Under the pieces are notes generated by a model. The model saw only the letters and a list, made by a program, of their open reading frames with translations. It did not search any database and was not told the origin of the DNA. From positions 192,001-256,000 of the forward strand of contig NZ_CP025536.1 in the NCBI RefSeq assembly GCF_002953735.1: a stretch of 64,000 bases of DNA, in the 5' to 3' direction. Positions 45,648-58,145 of this stretch are shown here, one piece after another. Position 1 is the stretch's first letter. Every line of letters begins with the position of its first letter. The position numbers were made by a program, and so were the translations under genes. Source of the stretch: Streptococcus pluranimalium (GTDB taxonomy: Bacteria > Bacillota > Bacilli > Lactobacillales > Streptococcaceae).

Positions 45648-46694
45648 TTACATAACTCCTACTTTATAAATCGTTTGATAAGTAGTTGGTGTATTAGCTT
45701 TTAGCACAGGAGATGGGAAGTGTGGTGTGTTGATAGCATTTGGGAAAAATTGTGTTTCCAGACAAAAACCATGACGTTTTCCGTACAAAGCTCGCTCTTT
45801 TCCAGGATGGTTATTGAGGAAATTCCCAGAGTAGAATTGGACGCCAGGTAGATCGGTGAATGCTTCTAAGATGATACCTGTCTTATCTCCAATAACTGTG
45901 GCGAAAGGATATTGTAAACTTGGATGGTCTAAAATAAAGTTATGGTCGTATCCTCCAGCTAATTCTAATTGATCAAATGATTGACTGATATCTTGACCAA
46001 TGGTTTTAGGGTTTTTAAAATCAAATGGTGTTCCCTCAACATCAGCAATATCCCCAATCGGAATAGACTTGCTATCTCTGATTGGTGTATAGGTGCTGGC
46101 ATTTAGTTTGAGGAGGTGGTTTTCAATGCTACCAGAAGCATGGCCATTTAAGTTGAAGTAAGAGTGATTCGTTGGGCTAAATGGCGTATCTTTATCAGCT
46201 AAAGCTTGATAAGTGATTTTGAGGTGATTATCTTTAGTCAGTTGATAGGAAATGTGTAAAGTCAAATTGCCAGGATACCCTTGATCGCCGTCTGGACTTT
46301 CTAGTTTGAACGTTACCTGATTGTTCACTTCATCTAAACAGTCGACTTCCCAAATACGTGTTTGATAACCATTGGGACCGCTGTGAAGATTGTTGTTGCC
46401 GTCGTTTTCAGCTATTTGGAACGTCTCCCCATTAAGGGAAAAACTAGCATTTTCAGTTCTATTGGCAATACGGCCAACACTCGCCCCGAAGTAGGTATCT
46501 GTGTTATTGAAGTAGTCGTCTATGGCGTCAAAACCAAGAACAATATCTTGTAACCTTCCTTTCTTATCTTGTGTTTTGAAACTAAGAAGTGTGGCGCCCA
46601 AACTAGAAATGATAAGAGAAGTTTGATTGTGATTTGAAAGAGTGATATTTGTGACACTGCCTTGGGCAGTGCTTATTTTTTGTGTTTGTAACAT
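45648..46694 (-). CDS. galM: Aldose 1-epimerase (mutarotase)
   Basis: 348 residues. It interconverts alpha and beta anomers of galactose/glucose and feeds GalK. The catalytic residues lie in HSYFNLNGH (His) and LETQFFPNAIN (Glu), with DNNLHSGPNGYQTRIWEV-type N-terminal block (NNNLHSGPNGYQ) and GGYDHNFIL. AAAGGAA precedes the ATG and TATACT lies upstream. In pneumococcus galM ends the bgaC operon; here it stands alone, 30 kb away. Confidence 0.94.
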   Translation of the reverse strand: MLQTQKISTAQGSVTNITLSNHNQTSLIISSLGATLLSFKTQDKKGRLQDIVLGFDAIDDYFNNTDTYFGASVGRIANRTENASFSLNGETFQIAENDGNNNLHSGPNGYQTRIWEVDCLDEVNNQVTFKLESPDGDQGYPGNLTLHISYQLTKDNHLKITYQALADKDTPFSPTNHSYFNLNGHASGSIENHLLKLNASTYTPIRDSKSIPIGDIADVEGTPFDFKNPKTIGQDISQSFDQLELAGGYDHNFILDHPSLQYPFATVIGDKTGIILEAFTDLPGVQFYSGNFLNNHPGKERALYGKRHGFCLETQFFPNAINTPHFPSPVLKANTPTTYQTIYKVGVM

Positions 46695-46752
46695 TTGTGA
46701 TTCCTTTCTATCTAATTACTTACATTAATAGTATAATGGATTAAAATAAATA

Positions 46753-46766
46753 TGAAAACGCTTAAC
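46753..46766. promoter_or_regulatory. cre site between galM and the PucR-type gene
   Basis: TGAAAACGCTTAAC matches the catabolite-response consensus at most positions. It lies upstream of both divergent promoters, about 20 bp from the galM -10. Confidence 0.55.
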
Positions 46767-46809
46767 TAAACAAACTGAATAAAATTTAAAATTTGATTTT
46801 TGACTTCTA

Positions 46810-46818
46810 TGCTATAAT
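46810..46818 (+). promoter_or_regulatory. Extended -10 promoter of the PucR-type gene
   Basis: TGCTATAAT, with the ATG 32 nt downstream and GGGAG in between. Confidence 0.55.
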
Positions 46819-46849
46819 CATACTAATGATTATTGATGAAGGGAGTTGT

Positions 46850-47692
46850 ATGGTGTTTAGTGGCTTATTTCCTCGTGCAGTTGTTTCAAGTGATGCGACT
46901 GCTAGTAAGGATACTTTTGTCTTTCCCTATGAGCAGGGGTTTCTTCATCTTCCGAAAACTGACTTGACAGAGAGGGAGTTGGCTTTGATTCACCTCTTAG
47001 CTAAGAGTGATGAAGAAGCCGTTACGACCAATCCTTGGTTGTCTTTTCTTCAAGGGGATACTGCATTACCGATAGCTAAAAAGGCTTTGCAATTAGTCTA
47101 TTTGCATCATTCGACAGCTCTTCCTGAAGACTTAAGAGAGCTTTTAGAGGCCATTTTTCCGAATAGCTTGCTTGTGACCAAGTTATCGAATCAGCAGTCG
47201 CTTCTGGTTTTAGATGCTAGTGATACTCAGGATACATCGGTTGTCATTAAAGATATTCTGCCAACTGTTGAAAGTGATTTTGGGATATCCTTAAAAGTTT
47301 TCATTGGCAATGCTTGGATAGGTTTTTCTGAGCAGGACTTGCAGGTAACGCTTATTAAAGAATATGCTCTTTTTCAAGAATACTATGATGCTAAAGCCCA
47401 ACAATCTGCCACAACATTTGCACAGACCTTACTTTGGGGACTGGCTAAGGACAAGGAGGTTGAGCAGCTCAGTCAAAAACTACTTACCCTATTGGATAAG
47501 TTAAAAGATGGTCGTGAGTTGGTGACTGCCATGTGGCAGGAACATGGCAATTTAGTACAGACTGCCCAACGCCTCTTTATTCATCGAAATTCTTTGCAAT
47601 ATCGTTTGGATAAATGCTATCAGGCGACAGGGCTTAATCTAAAGGATTTAGATGATTTAGCTCTGGCTTATTTATTGATCTTAAAGGACTAG
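46850..47692 (+). CDS. PucR/CdaR-type helix-turn-helix regulator
   Basis: 280 residues from ATG 46850 (GGGAG 5 nt upstream; in-frame extension to 46793 spans the promoter). The C-terminal PucR HTH is clear: LVTAMWQEHGNLVQTAQRLFIHRNSLQYRLDKCYQATGLNLKDLDDLALAYLL. The first 200 residues have no recognised sensor domain. Located before msmK and usually next to it in streptococci; it may control this ATPase gene or other sugar-uptake genes. Confidence 0.8.
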   Translation: MVFSGLFPRAVVSSDATASKDTFVFPYEQGFLHLPKTDLTERELALIHLLAKSDEEAVTTNPWLSFLQGDTALPIAKKALQLVYLHHSTALPEDLRELLEAIFPNSLLVTKLSNQQSLLVLDASDTQDTSVVIKDILPTVESDFGISLKVFIGNAWIGFSEQDLQVTLIKEYALFQEYYDAKAQQSATTFAQTLLWGLAKDKEVEQLSQKLLTLLDKLKDGRELVTAMWQEHGNLVQTAQRLFIHRNSLQYRLDKCYQATGLNLKDLDDLALAYLLILKD

Positions 47693-47715
47693 ATACATGT
47701 CTGGTTCTTTTTTTG
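47684..47715 (+). terminator. Terminator overlapping the PucR-type gene's stop codon
   Basis: AAGGACTAGA (47684-47693) pairs with TCTGGTTCTT (47700-47709), including G-U pairs, then a T-run. Confidence 0.65.
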
Positions 47716-47756
47716 GTCATCCTGCACAAGAGTTTTTGGGTGATGTGACTATGTTT

Positions 47757-47780
47757 TGTAAACGCTATCTTTGTTATACT
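47757..47780 (+). promoter_or_regulatory. msmK promoter with cre
   Basis: TGTAAACGCTATCT (47757-47770) matches a cre site and lies directly before TATACT (47775-47780), which predicts CcpA repression of the shared sugar ATPase. Confidence 0.6.
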
Positions 47781-47837
47781 AGAGACATCAATAAAAGTCC
47801 TTAAATCAAGGTTTAGGATGCTACTGAAGGAGAAACG

Positions 47838-48971
47838 ATGGTTGAACTTAATTTAAATCATATTCATAAAAAATACCCAAATACAGAACACTACGCGGTT
47901 GAAGACTTCAATCTAGACATTAAAGACAAAGAATTTATCGTTTTTGTTGGGCCTTCTGGCTGTGGGAAATCAACGACACTTCGTATGATTGCAGGGCTTG
48001 AAGATATCTCAGAAGGTGAACTTCTTATCGACGGTGAAGTGGTTAATGACAAGTCTCCTAAAGACCGTGATATCGCCATGGTTTTCCAAAACTATGCCCT
48101 TTACCCACACATGAGTGTTTACGACAACATGGCTTTCGGACTTAAATTGCGTAAATACAAAAAAGCTGATATTGACACACGTGTCAAAGAAGCAGCGCAA
48201 ATCCTTGGATTGACAGAATTTTTAGATCGTAAACCAGCGGACCTTTCTGGTGGGCAACGTCAACGTGTTGCTATGGGTCGTGCCATCGTTCGTGATGCGA
48301 AAGTTTTCTTGATGGATGAACCTTTGTCAAATTTGGATGCTAAATTGCGTGTATCCATGCGTGCTGAGATTGCCAAAATCCATCAACGTATCGGTTCTAC
48401 AACGATTTACGTTACCCATGACCAAACAGAAGCGATGACGCTTGCGGATCGTATCGTCATCATGAGTGCTACGAAAAATCCTCAAGGAAATGGAACCATC
48501 GGAAAAATCGAGCAAGTTGGAACCCCTCAAGAGCTCTATAACACACCAGCTAACAAGTTTGTGGCAGGGTTTATTGGTAGTCCAGCTATGAACTTCTTTG
48601 AAGTTGTGGTTAAAGATGGCTTTATTGTTAGTGATGATGGTCTCAACATCGCTATTCCAGAAGGACAAGAAAAACTCCTTGAAGCCAAGGGTTACAAAGG
48701 TAAAAAAGTTATTTTCGGTATTCGTCCAGAAGACATTTCAGGAAATCTTTTAGTCAAAGATACTTATCCAAGTGCGCAAGTCAATGCGGAAGTCTTGGTA
48801 TCAGAGCTTCTAGGTGCTGAAACCATGCTTTATGTGAAGCTAGGACAGACAGAATTTGCTTCACGGGTGGATGCGCGTGATTTCCACCACCCAGGTGAAC
48901 AGGTTAACCTAACCTTTAATGTTGCCAAAGGGCATTTCTTTGACCTTGAAACAGAAGAAGCTATTCGATAA
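47838..48971 (+). CDS. msmK: Multiple-sugar ABC transporter ATPase (MsmK/UgpC type)
   Basis: 377 residues: Walker A GPSGCGKST, Q-loop, signature LSGGQRQR, Walker B VFLMDEPLSNLD, and a C-terminal TOBE/MalK regulatory domain from about residue 240. MsmK is a shared ATPase that powers several CUT1 sugar importers in streptococci, and no permease genes are adjacent here, which fits. AAGGAG precedes the ATG. Confidence 0.93.
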   Translation: MVELNLNHIHKKYPNTEHYAVEDFNLDIKDKEFIVFVGPSGCGKSTTLRMIAGLEDISEGELLIDGEVVNDKSPKDRDIAMVFQNYALYPHMSVYDNMAFGLKLRKYKKADIDTRVKEAAQILGLTEFLDRKPADLSGGQRQRVAMGRAIVRDAKVFLMDEPLSNLDAKLRVSMRAEIAKIHQRIGSTTIYVTHDQTEAMTLADRIVIMSATKNPQGNGTIGKIEQVGTPQELYNTPANKFVAGFIGSPAMNFFEVVVKDGFIVSDDGLNIAIPEGQEKLLEAKGYKGKKVIFGIRPEDISGNLLVKDTYPSAQVNAEVLVSELLGAETMLYVKLGQTEFASRVDARDFHHPGEQVNLTFNVAKGHFFDLETEEAIR

Positions 48972-48996
48972 TGAGTAACCCCTAAGAAAACAGAAT

Positions 48997-49027
48997 CCTT
49001 GATGCCTTTCATTGAGGGTTTTGTTTT
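48997..49027 (+). terminator. Terminator between msmK and dexB
   Basis: CCTTGATG (48997-49004) pairs with CATTGAGG (49010-49017) around CCTTT, followed by GTTTTGTTTT. No promoter is obvious before dexB, so it may be leaky and set a lower dexB level. Confidence 0.6.
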
Positions 49028-49033
49028 GAATAG

Positions 49034-50656
<1,623 letters not shown>

Positions 50657-50719
50657 GTTGTGGAAGAGCAAAAATGATTAAGTATTTCAAGAGGTTGAGC
50701 AAAAAGTTTTAAAAATAAC

Positions 50720-50767
50720 AAAAGGCTTAGAATAACGTTGTCAATAAAACGTTACTCTAAGCCTTTT
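50720..50767 (+). repeat. Long hairpin after dexB, copy 2 of a dispersed hairpin
   Basis: AAAAGGCTTAGA pairs with TCTAAGCCTTTT and, after one mismatch, TAACGTT pairs with AACGTTA around an 8-nt loop. The core is shared with the hairpin after leuS. Probably a terminator. Confidence 0.6.
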
Positions 50768-50914
50768 ATAGTGTTCAATTATTTGTAAAAAGCCTAATAT
50801 TCATTGAAAATCAGGGCAGTCTGAGAGGTATTGAGACGAATGGGTAGTCAGAAATCTTTTAGCCATTTTGTTAGGAGTAGTTTATGTGTTGGTCTTTATA
50901 TTTTTATGGTTAGC

Positions 50915-51946
<1,032 letters not shown>

Positions 51947-51967
51947 TTAGCAAAATAAAACCTAAAA

Positions 51968-52019
51968 TTAGTAAAAATTTAGTAAAAATATTGTAAGGCT
52001 TGCTCTTGCCATTTACAAT
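51968..52019 (+). promoter_or_regulatory. galK promoter and tandem operator-like repeat
   Basis: TTAGTAAAAAT occurs twice head to tail (51968-51978 and 51979-51989), a plausible GalR-binding sequence. It abuts TTGTAA (51991-51996), 17-nt spacer, TACAAT (52014-52019). Confidence 0.6.
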
Positions 52020-52050
52020 AACATTAAGACATCATAAAGGAGAACGTCAT

Positions 52051-53223
52051 ATGGAATCACAAGACTTAAAACAAGCTTTCACAAAGGTTTTTGATAGCCA
52101 AGCTGATGCCACCTTCTTTTCACCAGGTCGCATCAATCTCATTGGTGAACACACGGATTATAACGGAGGGCACGTTTTTCCAGCTGCCATTACCCTAGGA
52201 ACATACGGAGCTGCTCGAAAACGCGAGGACAAGACCCTACGTTTTTACTCGGCTAACTTTGAGGATCTAGGAATTATTGAAGTTGACTTAGATAACTTAG
52301 TATTTGCTAAGGAAGACCATTGGACCAATTATCCAAAAGGAGTTATCAAATTCTTGCAAGAAGCTGGACATACCATTGATACAGGCTTTGATTTTTATGT
52401 CTATGGGAACATTCCAAACGGTGCTGGATTATCTTCCTCAGCATCTTTGGAGTTATTAACAGGTATTGTCTTGGAAGAGCTTTTTAACTTAAATCTTGAG
52501 CGCCTTGATTTGGTCAAAATTGGTAAACAAACTGAAAATGAGTTTATCGGGGTCAATTCAGGGATTATGGATCAATTTGCCATTGGTATGGGTGCAGATA
52601 AGCAAGCCATCTACCTTGATACCAATACCTTGGAGTATGAGTTGGTTCCGCTTGATCTAGGGGACTATGTCATTGTCATCATGAATACCAATAAACGTCG
52701 TGAATTGGCAGACTCTAAGTATAATGAACGACGTGCCGAATGTGAAAAAGCAGTTGAAGAATTAAATGAAGTACTAGCTGTTAAAACCTTGGGAGAGCTA
52801 GATGCCGATACTTTTGACCAATATGCCTACCTCATCAAAGATGCTAATCGAATCAAACGTGCCCATCATGCTGTTCTTGAGAATCAACGAACCTTTCGTG
52901 CCAAAGAAGCCTTAGTATCAGGTGATTTGGAGCAATTTGGTCGCCTCATCAATGCCTCACATGTCTCACTAGAACACGACTATGAAGTAACAGGACTTGA
53001 ACTAGATACCTTAGCCCACACAGCTTGGGAACAAGAAGGAGTCCTAGGCGCTCGCATGACTGGCGCAGGCTTTGGTGGTTGCGGCATTGCTATTGTGGTT
53101 AAAGACAAGGTGGATGCCTTTAAAGACACCGTCGGAAAAACCTATACAGAAATTGTTGGCTTTGCCCCAGATTTCTATATTGCGGAAATTGCTGGCGGCT
53201 CACATGTCCTAGAAAGAAGCTAA
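52051..53223 (+). CDS. galK: Galactokinase
   Basis: 390 residues from ATG 52051 (AAGGAG 9 nt upstream; the open frame back to 52000 crosses the promoter). GHMP kinase motifs: galactose signature [25 protein letters not shown] loop [17 protein letters not shown] and C-terminal [14 protein letters not shown]. It makes galactose-1-phosphate in the Leloir pathway. First gene of galKTE. Confidence 0.97.
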   Translation: MESQDLKQAFTKVFDSQADATFFSPGRINLIGEHTDYNGGHVFPAAITLGTYGAARKREDKTLRFYSANFEDLGIIEVDLDNLVFAKEDHWTNYPKGVIKFLQEAGHTIDTGFDFYVYGNIPNGAGLSSSASLELLTGIVLEELFNLNLERLDLVKIGKQTENEFIGVNSGIMDQFAIGMGADKQAIYLDTNTLEYELVPLDLGDYVIVIMNTNKRRELADSKYNERRAECEKAVEELNEVLAVKTLGELDADTFDQYAYLIKDANRIKRAHHAVLENQRTFRAKEALVSGDLEQFGRLINASHVSLEHDYEVTGLELDTLAHTAWEQEGVLGARMTGAGFGGCGIAIVVKDKVDAFKDTVGKTYTEIVGFAPDFYIAEIAGGSHVLERS

Positions 53224-53226
53224 ATC

Positions 53227-54693
53227 ATGACGCTTATTGATGCATTTGTCGCTAAAGTCATCGAACACAGCGACTATACCAAAGAAGATCATCATTACCT
53301 TTATAATCGTGTTTTAGCCCTTGTCGGTGAGGCTAATGGCAATCCGGACAGTCAGTCAGAAACCCTGATTGACTTGAAAGAAGAACTAGTTGATTTAGCA
53401 GTGGCAAACGGCAAAGTAGGTGCCCTGCTTGAAGAAAGGGATTGTTTGGGAGCGGAGTTGATGAACTTTATCACACCAATTCCAAGCAAAGTAAACAAAA
53501 GGTTTTGGGAAACCTACGAAAAATCTCCCCAGCAAGCCATTGCAGACTTTTATGATCTTTCTCAAAAAAATGACTACATCAAGGTATCTGCTATTGCTAA
53601 AAATATCGCCTTTAAAACACCATCACCATACGGTGATTTAGAAATAACCATTAATCTCTCAAAACCTGAGAAGGATCCTAAAGCTATCGCTGCAGCAAAG
53701 CAGATGAAAACCTCCAGTTATCCTAAATGCCAACTCTGTATGGAAAATGAGGGCTATCAAGGACGCATAGACCATCCAGCACGCGCTAATCATCGTATCA
53801 TTCGTTTACCTTTAGGCGATGAGGAATGGGGATTTCAGTATTCACCCTATGCCTACTTTAATGAACACAGTATTGTCTTAAATACCCAGCATGTCCCAAT
53901 GGTTATCAGTCGAAAAACCTTCGAGCAACTGCTGGATATTGTGGATATGTTACCAGGTTATTTTGTTGGATCAAATGCCGATTTGCCAATCGTTGGTGGC
54001 TCCATCTTGACGCATAACCATTACCAGGCAGGCCGTCATGTTTTTCCGATGGAAATGGCAGAAATCACGCAAAGCTTTAAATTTAAAGGCTTTGAAACGA
54101 TTGAAGCTGGAATTGTTAACTGGCCCATGTCTGTCTTACGTCTAACCTCCTCTCATAAAGCTGATTTGGTTGATTTAGCTGAGCATATCCACTTGGCTTG
54201 GCGTGATTACAGCGATTCAGGAGCCGATATTTTAGCTTATACAGGTGAGATACCACACCACACGATTACGCCTATTGCACGCCGCAAAAATGGCAATTTC
54301 CAATTGGACTTAGTCCTACGTGACAATCACACCTCTCCAGAGCATCCAGATGGTATTTATCATCCGCATGTAGATGTTCAGCATATTAAGAAAGAAAATA
54401 TTGGTTTGATTGAGGTCATGGGTCTAGCTATTTTGCCGCCTAGACTCAAGGATGAACTCCTAGAGGTTGAAAAATATCTCCTTAACCAGTACAATGATAT
54501 GGCAGACTATCACAAAGCTTGGGCTGATCGCATCAAGTCAGCTCACCCTGACATTAATCAAGAAAATGTCCAAGAGCTTGTTCGCCAGGCAGTGGGGCAA
54601 ACCTTTGCTCGCGTTTTAGAAGATGCTGGGGTTTACAAAAATCAAACTGATTTCATGCGCTTTGTGGAAAGTGTTGGCTTGGCAAAAGCCTAG
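53227..54693 (+). CDS. galT: UDP-glucose:hexose-1-phosphate uridylyltransferase (Firmicutes type)
   Basis: 488 residues, the longer class 2 GalT of Gram-positives. Typical stretches are [32 protein letters not shown] and [21 protein letters not shown] with the active-site His region. It exchanges UMP between UDP-glucose and galactose-1-phosphate. It starts 3 nt after galK, so the genes are cotranscribed. Confidence 0.96.
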   Translation: MTLIDAFVAKVIEHSDYTKEDHHYLYNRVLALVGEANGNPDSQSETLIDLKEELVDLAVANGKVGALLEERDCLGAELMNFITPIPSKVNKRFWETYEKSPQQAIADFYDLSQKNDYIKVSAIAKNIAFKTPSPYGDLEITINLSKPEKDPKAIAAAKQMKTSSYPKCQLCMENEGYQGRIDHPARANHRIIRLPLGDEEWGFQYSPYAYFNEHSIVLNTQHVPMVISRKTFEQLLDIVDMLPGYFVGSNADLPIVGGSILTHNHYQAGRHVFPMEMAEITQSFKFKGFETIEAGIVNWPMSVLRLTSSHKADLVDLAEHIHLAWRDYSDSGADILAYTGEIPHHTITPIARRKNGNFQLDLVLRDNHTSPEHPDGIYHPHVDVQHIKKENIGLIEVMGLAILPPRLKDELLEVEKYLLNQYNDMADYHKAWADRIKSAHPDINQENVQELVRQAVGQTFARVLEDAGVYKNQTDFMRFVESVGLAKA

Positions 54694-54708
54694 AAAGATA
54701 GGAGAACG

Positions 54709-55704
54709 ATGGGAGTTTTAGTATTAGGTGGAGCAGGTTATATCGGCTCACACATGGTTGACCGTTTGGTAGAAACAACAGATGAGACAGTAGTTGTTGT
54801 TGACAATTTGGTGACAGGACATCGCGCCGCAGTGCATCCAGATGCCAAATTCTATGAAGGTGATTTGGCAGATAAGGATTTCATGCGTCAGGTCTTTCAG
54901 GAACATCCTGAAGTTGATGCTGTGATTCATTTTGCAGCTTTTTCTCTGGTTGCGGAATCCATGACAGATCCCTTGAAATACTTTGATAATAACACTGTTG
55001 GCATGGTGAAACTCTTGGAAGTGATGAATGAGTGTGGCGTGAAAAACATCGTCTTTTCATCAACCGCCGCAACTTACGGTATCCCAGAAGAGTTACCAAT
55101 CAAGGAAACGACACCGCAACGCCCAATCAATCCATATGGGGAAAGCAAACTCATGATGGAAACTATCATGAAATGGGCTGATCAAGCTTATGGCATCAAG
55201 TTTGTACCACTTCGCTACTTCAATGTCGCTGGAGATAAGCCAGACGGTTCAATTGGTGAAGATCACCGTCCAGAGACCCATCTCTTACCGATTGTCCTTC
55301 AAGTAGCACTTGGGCAACGTGAGAAAATCTCTATTTTCGGTTCAGACTATGATACTAAAGACGGAACCAATGTTCGTGACTATGTGCACCCCTTTGACTT
55401 AGCTGATGCCCATCTCTTAGCAGTGAAATACCTTCGTGAAGGTAATGAATCAACCGCCTTTAATCTCGGATCTTCCACAGGTTTCTCAAACCTTGAAATT
55501 GTTGAAGCTGCTCGTCGCGTGACAGGCAAGGAAATCCCACTTGAGATGGCAGATCGCCGCCCTGGGGATCCTGATAGTCTCATCGCAGAATCTAGCAAAG
55601 CGCGTCAGGTGCTCGGCTGGAAACCACAATTTGATAACATTGAGAAAATCATCGAAACAGCCTGGGCATGGCATTCAAGCCACCCTCAGGGTTATGATGA
55701 CTAA
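54709..55704 (+). CDS. galE: UDP-glucose 4-epimerase
   Basis: 331 residues, extended SDR. NAD motif GGAGYIGSH (residues 7-15), catalytic Ser/Tyr in FSSTAATYG and [12 protein letters not shown] (YxxxK). It converts UDP-galactose to UDP-glucose, closing the Leloir cycle, and supplies UDP-galactose for envelope polymers. Last gene of the operon. Confidence 0.96.
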   Translation: MGVLVLGGAGYIGSHMVDRLVETTDETVVVVDNLVTGHRAAVHPDAKFYEGDLADKDFMRQVFQEHPEVDAVIHFAAFSLVAESMTDPLKYFDNNTVGMVKLLEVMNECGVKNIVFSSTAATYGIPEELPIKETTPQRPINPYGESKLMMETIMKWADQAYGIKFVPLRYFNVAGDKPDGSIGEDHRPETHLLPIVLQVALGQREKISIFGSDYDTKDGTNVRDYVHPFDLADAHLLAVKYLREGNESTAFNLGSSTGFSNLEIVEAARRVTGKEIPLEMADRRPGDPDSLIAESSKARQVLGWKPQFDNIEKIIETAWAWHSSHPQGYDD

Positions 55705-55749
55705 TTGAAGTTTTTATAAGGGAGTAGAAAAACGCCCAAAGTTTAAGAT

Positions 55750-55777
55750 GAGGTTGGAAGTTATGCCAACCTCTTTT
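55750..55777 (+). terminator. Terminator of galKTE
   Basis: GAGGTTGG (55750-55757) and CCAACCTC (55766-55773) with an 8-nt loop, then TTTT. Confidence 0.8.
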
Positions 55778-55793
55778 GCTAGAGAGGAATAAA

Positions 55794-56387
55794 ATGATTA
55801 TTTCAGTTCAGGGGTCGATGGCAGTCGGAAAAACGAGTGTGGTGAATTATCTAGGACAGAAATTACACGAAGTATTTGTGAGCCATGAAGACATTTCACC
55901 TGTAGTGACAAAAATAAATCAACTTCAGTTAGATAAAGATAACTATAAGGATTATCAAATGATCCAAGCTTTATGGATTGATCATGAAATCTCTCGTTAT
56001 GGAAAGGTGGCGGATAAGAAAGTTGTTTTGATGGATTTTGGTGCGGAAGAAATTGATTTTTATACGCGATTTTATCCCAAAGCATGTGGGAAGGATTGGC
56101 AACTGAGTCCGCAATTGATCAATAAGTTAAAAGCATTAGAAACTTGTCTGCCTGACCTTGTGATTTACCTTGATGCCAGTGAGTCCGAATTACGACAGCG
56201 GAAACAATTGGATAAAACGAGAAGGCGTTCCTTTTTTGACTTTCAACTTGACAATCTCTTGCCAATAAAAAGAGACTGGTTCTTAGCGAAGGATAATACC
56301 ATTGTGGTAGATACAAATGCTAAAACACTTGAAGAAGTTAGCCAAGAAGTTTACATGATCATATCTAAGTATGTTTCAGATAATTGA
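55794..56387 (+). CDS. P-loop nucleoside/nucleotide kinase-like protein
   Basis: 197 residues from ATG 55794 (GAGAGG upstream); the in-frame TTG at 55776 overlaps the galE terminator. Walker A GSMAVGKTSVV near the N-terminus; a VVLMDFGAEEIDFYTRFYP stretch where deoxynucleoside kinases have their DRS-like substrate motif; LVIYLDASESELRQRKQLDKTRRR resembles the Arg-rich lid of dNK/TMK proteins. I do not recognise the specific family; substrate unknown. It stands alone behind the galE terminator. Confidence 0.65.
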   Translation: MIISVQGSMAVGKTSVVNYLGQKLHEVFVSHEDISPVVTKINQLQLDKDNYKDYQMIQALWIDHEISRYGKVADKKVVLMDFGAEEIDFYTRFYPKACGKDWQLSPQLINKLKALETCLPDLVIYLDASESELRQRKQLDKTRRRSFFDFQLDNLLPIKRDWFLAKDNTIVVDTNAKTLEEVSQEVYMIISKYVSDN

Positions 56388-56443
56388 ATCTCTTCATTTT
56401 TAGGTGTAAAATATAGAAAAAACCAGTAAAGTGAGGACATTAT

Positions 56444-56779
56444 ATGTCAGAATTTGCATCAGCTTTTAACCTTATTTCAGCAGTAGCAGCTGAAGAAGCG
56501 ATTAACACTCAAGAAAAAGTGATTCTTTTTGTTGGTCGACCAACCTGCCCTTATTGCCAACGTTTTGAACCAAAGTTGACAACTGTTGTTAAGGTAAATA
56601 ACCTAACAGTTGACTACCTACATTCGGAAGATTTTTCACAATTTGAAAACATCCAAGCTTTTCGCGATAAATATGGGATTAAAACCGTTCCTGGTCTCTT
56701 AGTCGCTGAAAATGGTCAAGTGCGTGTCGTTTGTGATTCATCGCTATCTGAAGAAGAGATTTTAGACTTTATCGGCTAA
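56444..56779 (+). CDS. Thioredoxin-fold protein (bacteriocin transport accessory, Bta-like)
   Basis: 111 residues with active site RPTCPYCQRFEP and cis-Pro TVPGLLV. No signal peptide, so it is cytosolic. Small proteins of this type are annotated as Bta/PedC-like bacteriocin accessory factors, but no bacteriocin genes are near. A general thiol-disulphide role is equally possible. Confidence 0.8.
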   Translation: MSEFASAFNLISAVAAEEAINTQEKVILFVGRPTCPYCQRFEPKLTTVVKVNNLTVDYLHSEDFSQFENIQAFRDKYGIKTVPGLLVAENGQVRVVCDSSLSEEEILDFIG

Positions 56780-56878
56780 GACTTTAGGCTGATTTTACAG
56801 GAAATAGCAGAGCTGACCTTGTTTGTTGGCTCTTTTTTTACTATAATGATAGTTAATATATCTTTGGAGGAATAAAAA

Positions 56879-57220
56879 ATGCCAACAATATTAATTATGG
56901 TCCTCGTTATGGCGGGGATGATGTATTTTACAACACGTCAACAGAAAAAAGCTGCTCAGCAACGACAAGATCAGATTAACGCTCTCACTCAAGGTGATGA
57001 AGTTGTGACGATTGGTGGTCTGTATGGAGTTGTTGATGAAGTTAATCAAGCAGAACAAAAAATTGTACTTGACATTGATGGTGTCTACTTAACATTTGAA
57101 TTATCAGCTATCAAGCGTGTCGTGACAAAAGTTGGAGACATCCCGGGTGAAATCGGGCTTGTCGACGAAGGTGCTGTGCAAGCTGATATCTCAGAAGATA
57201 CAGTAATTGAACCAAGTTAA
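56879..57220 (+). CDS. yajC: Preprotein translocase accessory subunit YajC
   Basis: 113 residues: N-terminal membrane helix (ILIMVLVMAGMMYFTTRQQKKAAQ) and the conserved ALTQGDEVVTIGGLYGVVDEVNQAEQKIVLDIDGVYLTFELSAIKRVV. It assists SecYEG/SecDF. GGAGG precedes the ATG by 7 nt. It is followed by a short terminator and then uppS. Confidence 0.93.
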   Translation: MPTILIMVLVMAGMMYFTTRQQKKAAQQRQDQINALTQGDEVVTIGGLYGVVDEVNQAEQKIVLDIDGVYLTFELSAIKRVVTKVGDIPGEIGLVDEGAVQADISEDTVIEPS

Positions 57221-57223
57221 AAG

Positions 57224-57245
57224 AGAGTCCTAGGACTCTTTTTTA
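57224..57245 (+). terminator. Terminator after yajC
   Basis: AGAGTC-CTAG-GACTCT hairpin followed by a T-run. Confidence 0.75.
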
Positions 57246-57377
57246 ACTGACAAAAGATACTTTTTTTAACAGAAAATTAAAAAATAATGATTCAGAACTG
57301 AACTTAGCACAAATCATGGTTAAAAACCTTTAAAATATGGTAAAATAAGATGATTATGCTTTGATAAAGGAAGATAC

Positions 57378-58127
57378 ATGTTTGGATTAAAACGAAAAAA
57401 TAAAGAAATGATTCTTGATAATATTCCTAACCATATTGGAATCATTATGGATGGCAATGGCCGTTGGGCTAAAAAACGTCTCCAACCAAGGATTATGGGG
57501 CATAAAGCAGGCATGGATGCTCTTCAAAAAGTTACCATCGATGCTTCTAAATTAGGCGTAAAAGTTCTAACTGTTTATGCTTTTTCAACAGAAAATTGGT
57601 CTCGTCCAGAAGATGAGGTTGCTTTCATCATGAAGCTTCCTGTTGAATTTTTTGACAAGTACGTTCCAGAACTAGATAAAAATAATGTCCGCATCCAAAT
57701 GATTGGTGACCGTCATCGTTTACCAAAAGATACTTTGGCGGCTCTTGACAATGCTTTAGAAAAGACACGACATAATTCAGGCTTGGTTCTTAACTTTGCA
57801 CTTAATTATGGTGGTCGAGCAGAGATTGTTGAAACCGTTCGTGAGTTAGCGCAAGACGTCTTAGATGCTCGCTTAAATCCAGGTGACATCACAGAGGATC
57901 TCATATCAGGTCGTTTGATGACGAGCCGTTTGCCTTATCTTTATCGTGATCCTGATCTCGTTATTCGAACAAGTGGTGAGTTGCGTACCAGTAACTTTCT
58001 TCCTTGGCAAATTGCATACAGTGAGTTTTATTTTACTGACCGTTTATGGCCAGATTTTGATGGTCAAGCCCTTAAAGAGGCTATTTCAGACTATAATCAC
58101 CGACATCGTCGATTCGGTGGTTTATAA
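57378..58127 (+). CDS. uppS: Undecaprenyl diphosphate synthase (cis-prenyltransferase)
   Basis: 249 residues: HIGIIMDGNGRWAKKR (catalytic Asp), TVYAFSTENWSRP, FALNYGGRAEIV and DPDLVIRTSGELRTSNFLPWQIAYSEFYF. It makes the C55 lipid carrier for cell-wall synthesis. AAAGGAAG precedes the ATG and TGGTAAAAT (about 57337-57345) is a likely extended -10. First gene of uppS-cdsA-rseP. Confidence 0.96.
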   Translation: MFGLKRKNKEMILDNIPNHIGIIMDGNGRWAKKRLQPRIMGHKAGMDALQKVTIDASKLGVKVLTVYAFSTENWSRPEDEVAFIMKLPVEFFDKYVPELDKNNVRIQMIGDRHRLPKDTLAALDNALEKTRHNSGLVLNFALNYGGRAEIVETVRELAQDVLDARLNPGDITEDLISGRLMTSRLPYLYRDPDLVIRTSGELRTSNFLPWQIAYSEFYFTDRLWPDFDGQALKEAISDYNHRHRRFGGL

Positions 58128-58145
58128 TCCAGAAAGGAATTTTTA

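Noticed and set aside
56444..56779. Bacteriocin locus suggested by the Bta-like thioredoxin
   Set aside because: No bacteriocin precursor, immunity or ABC exporter gene is nearby.
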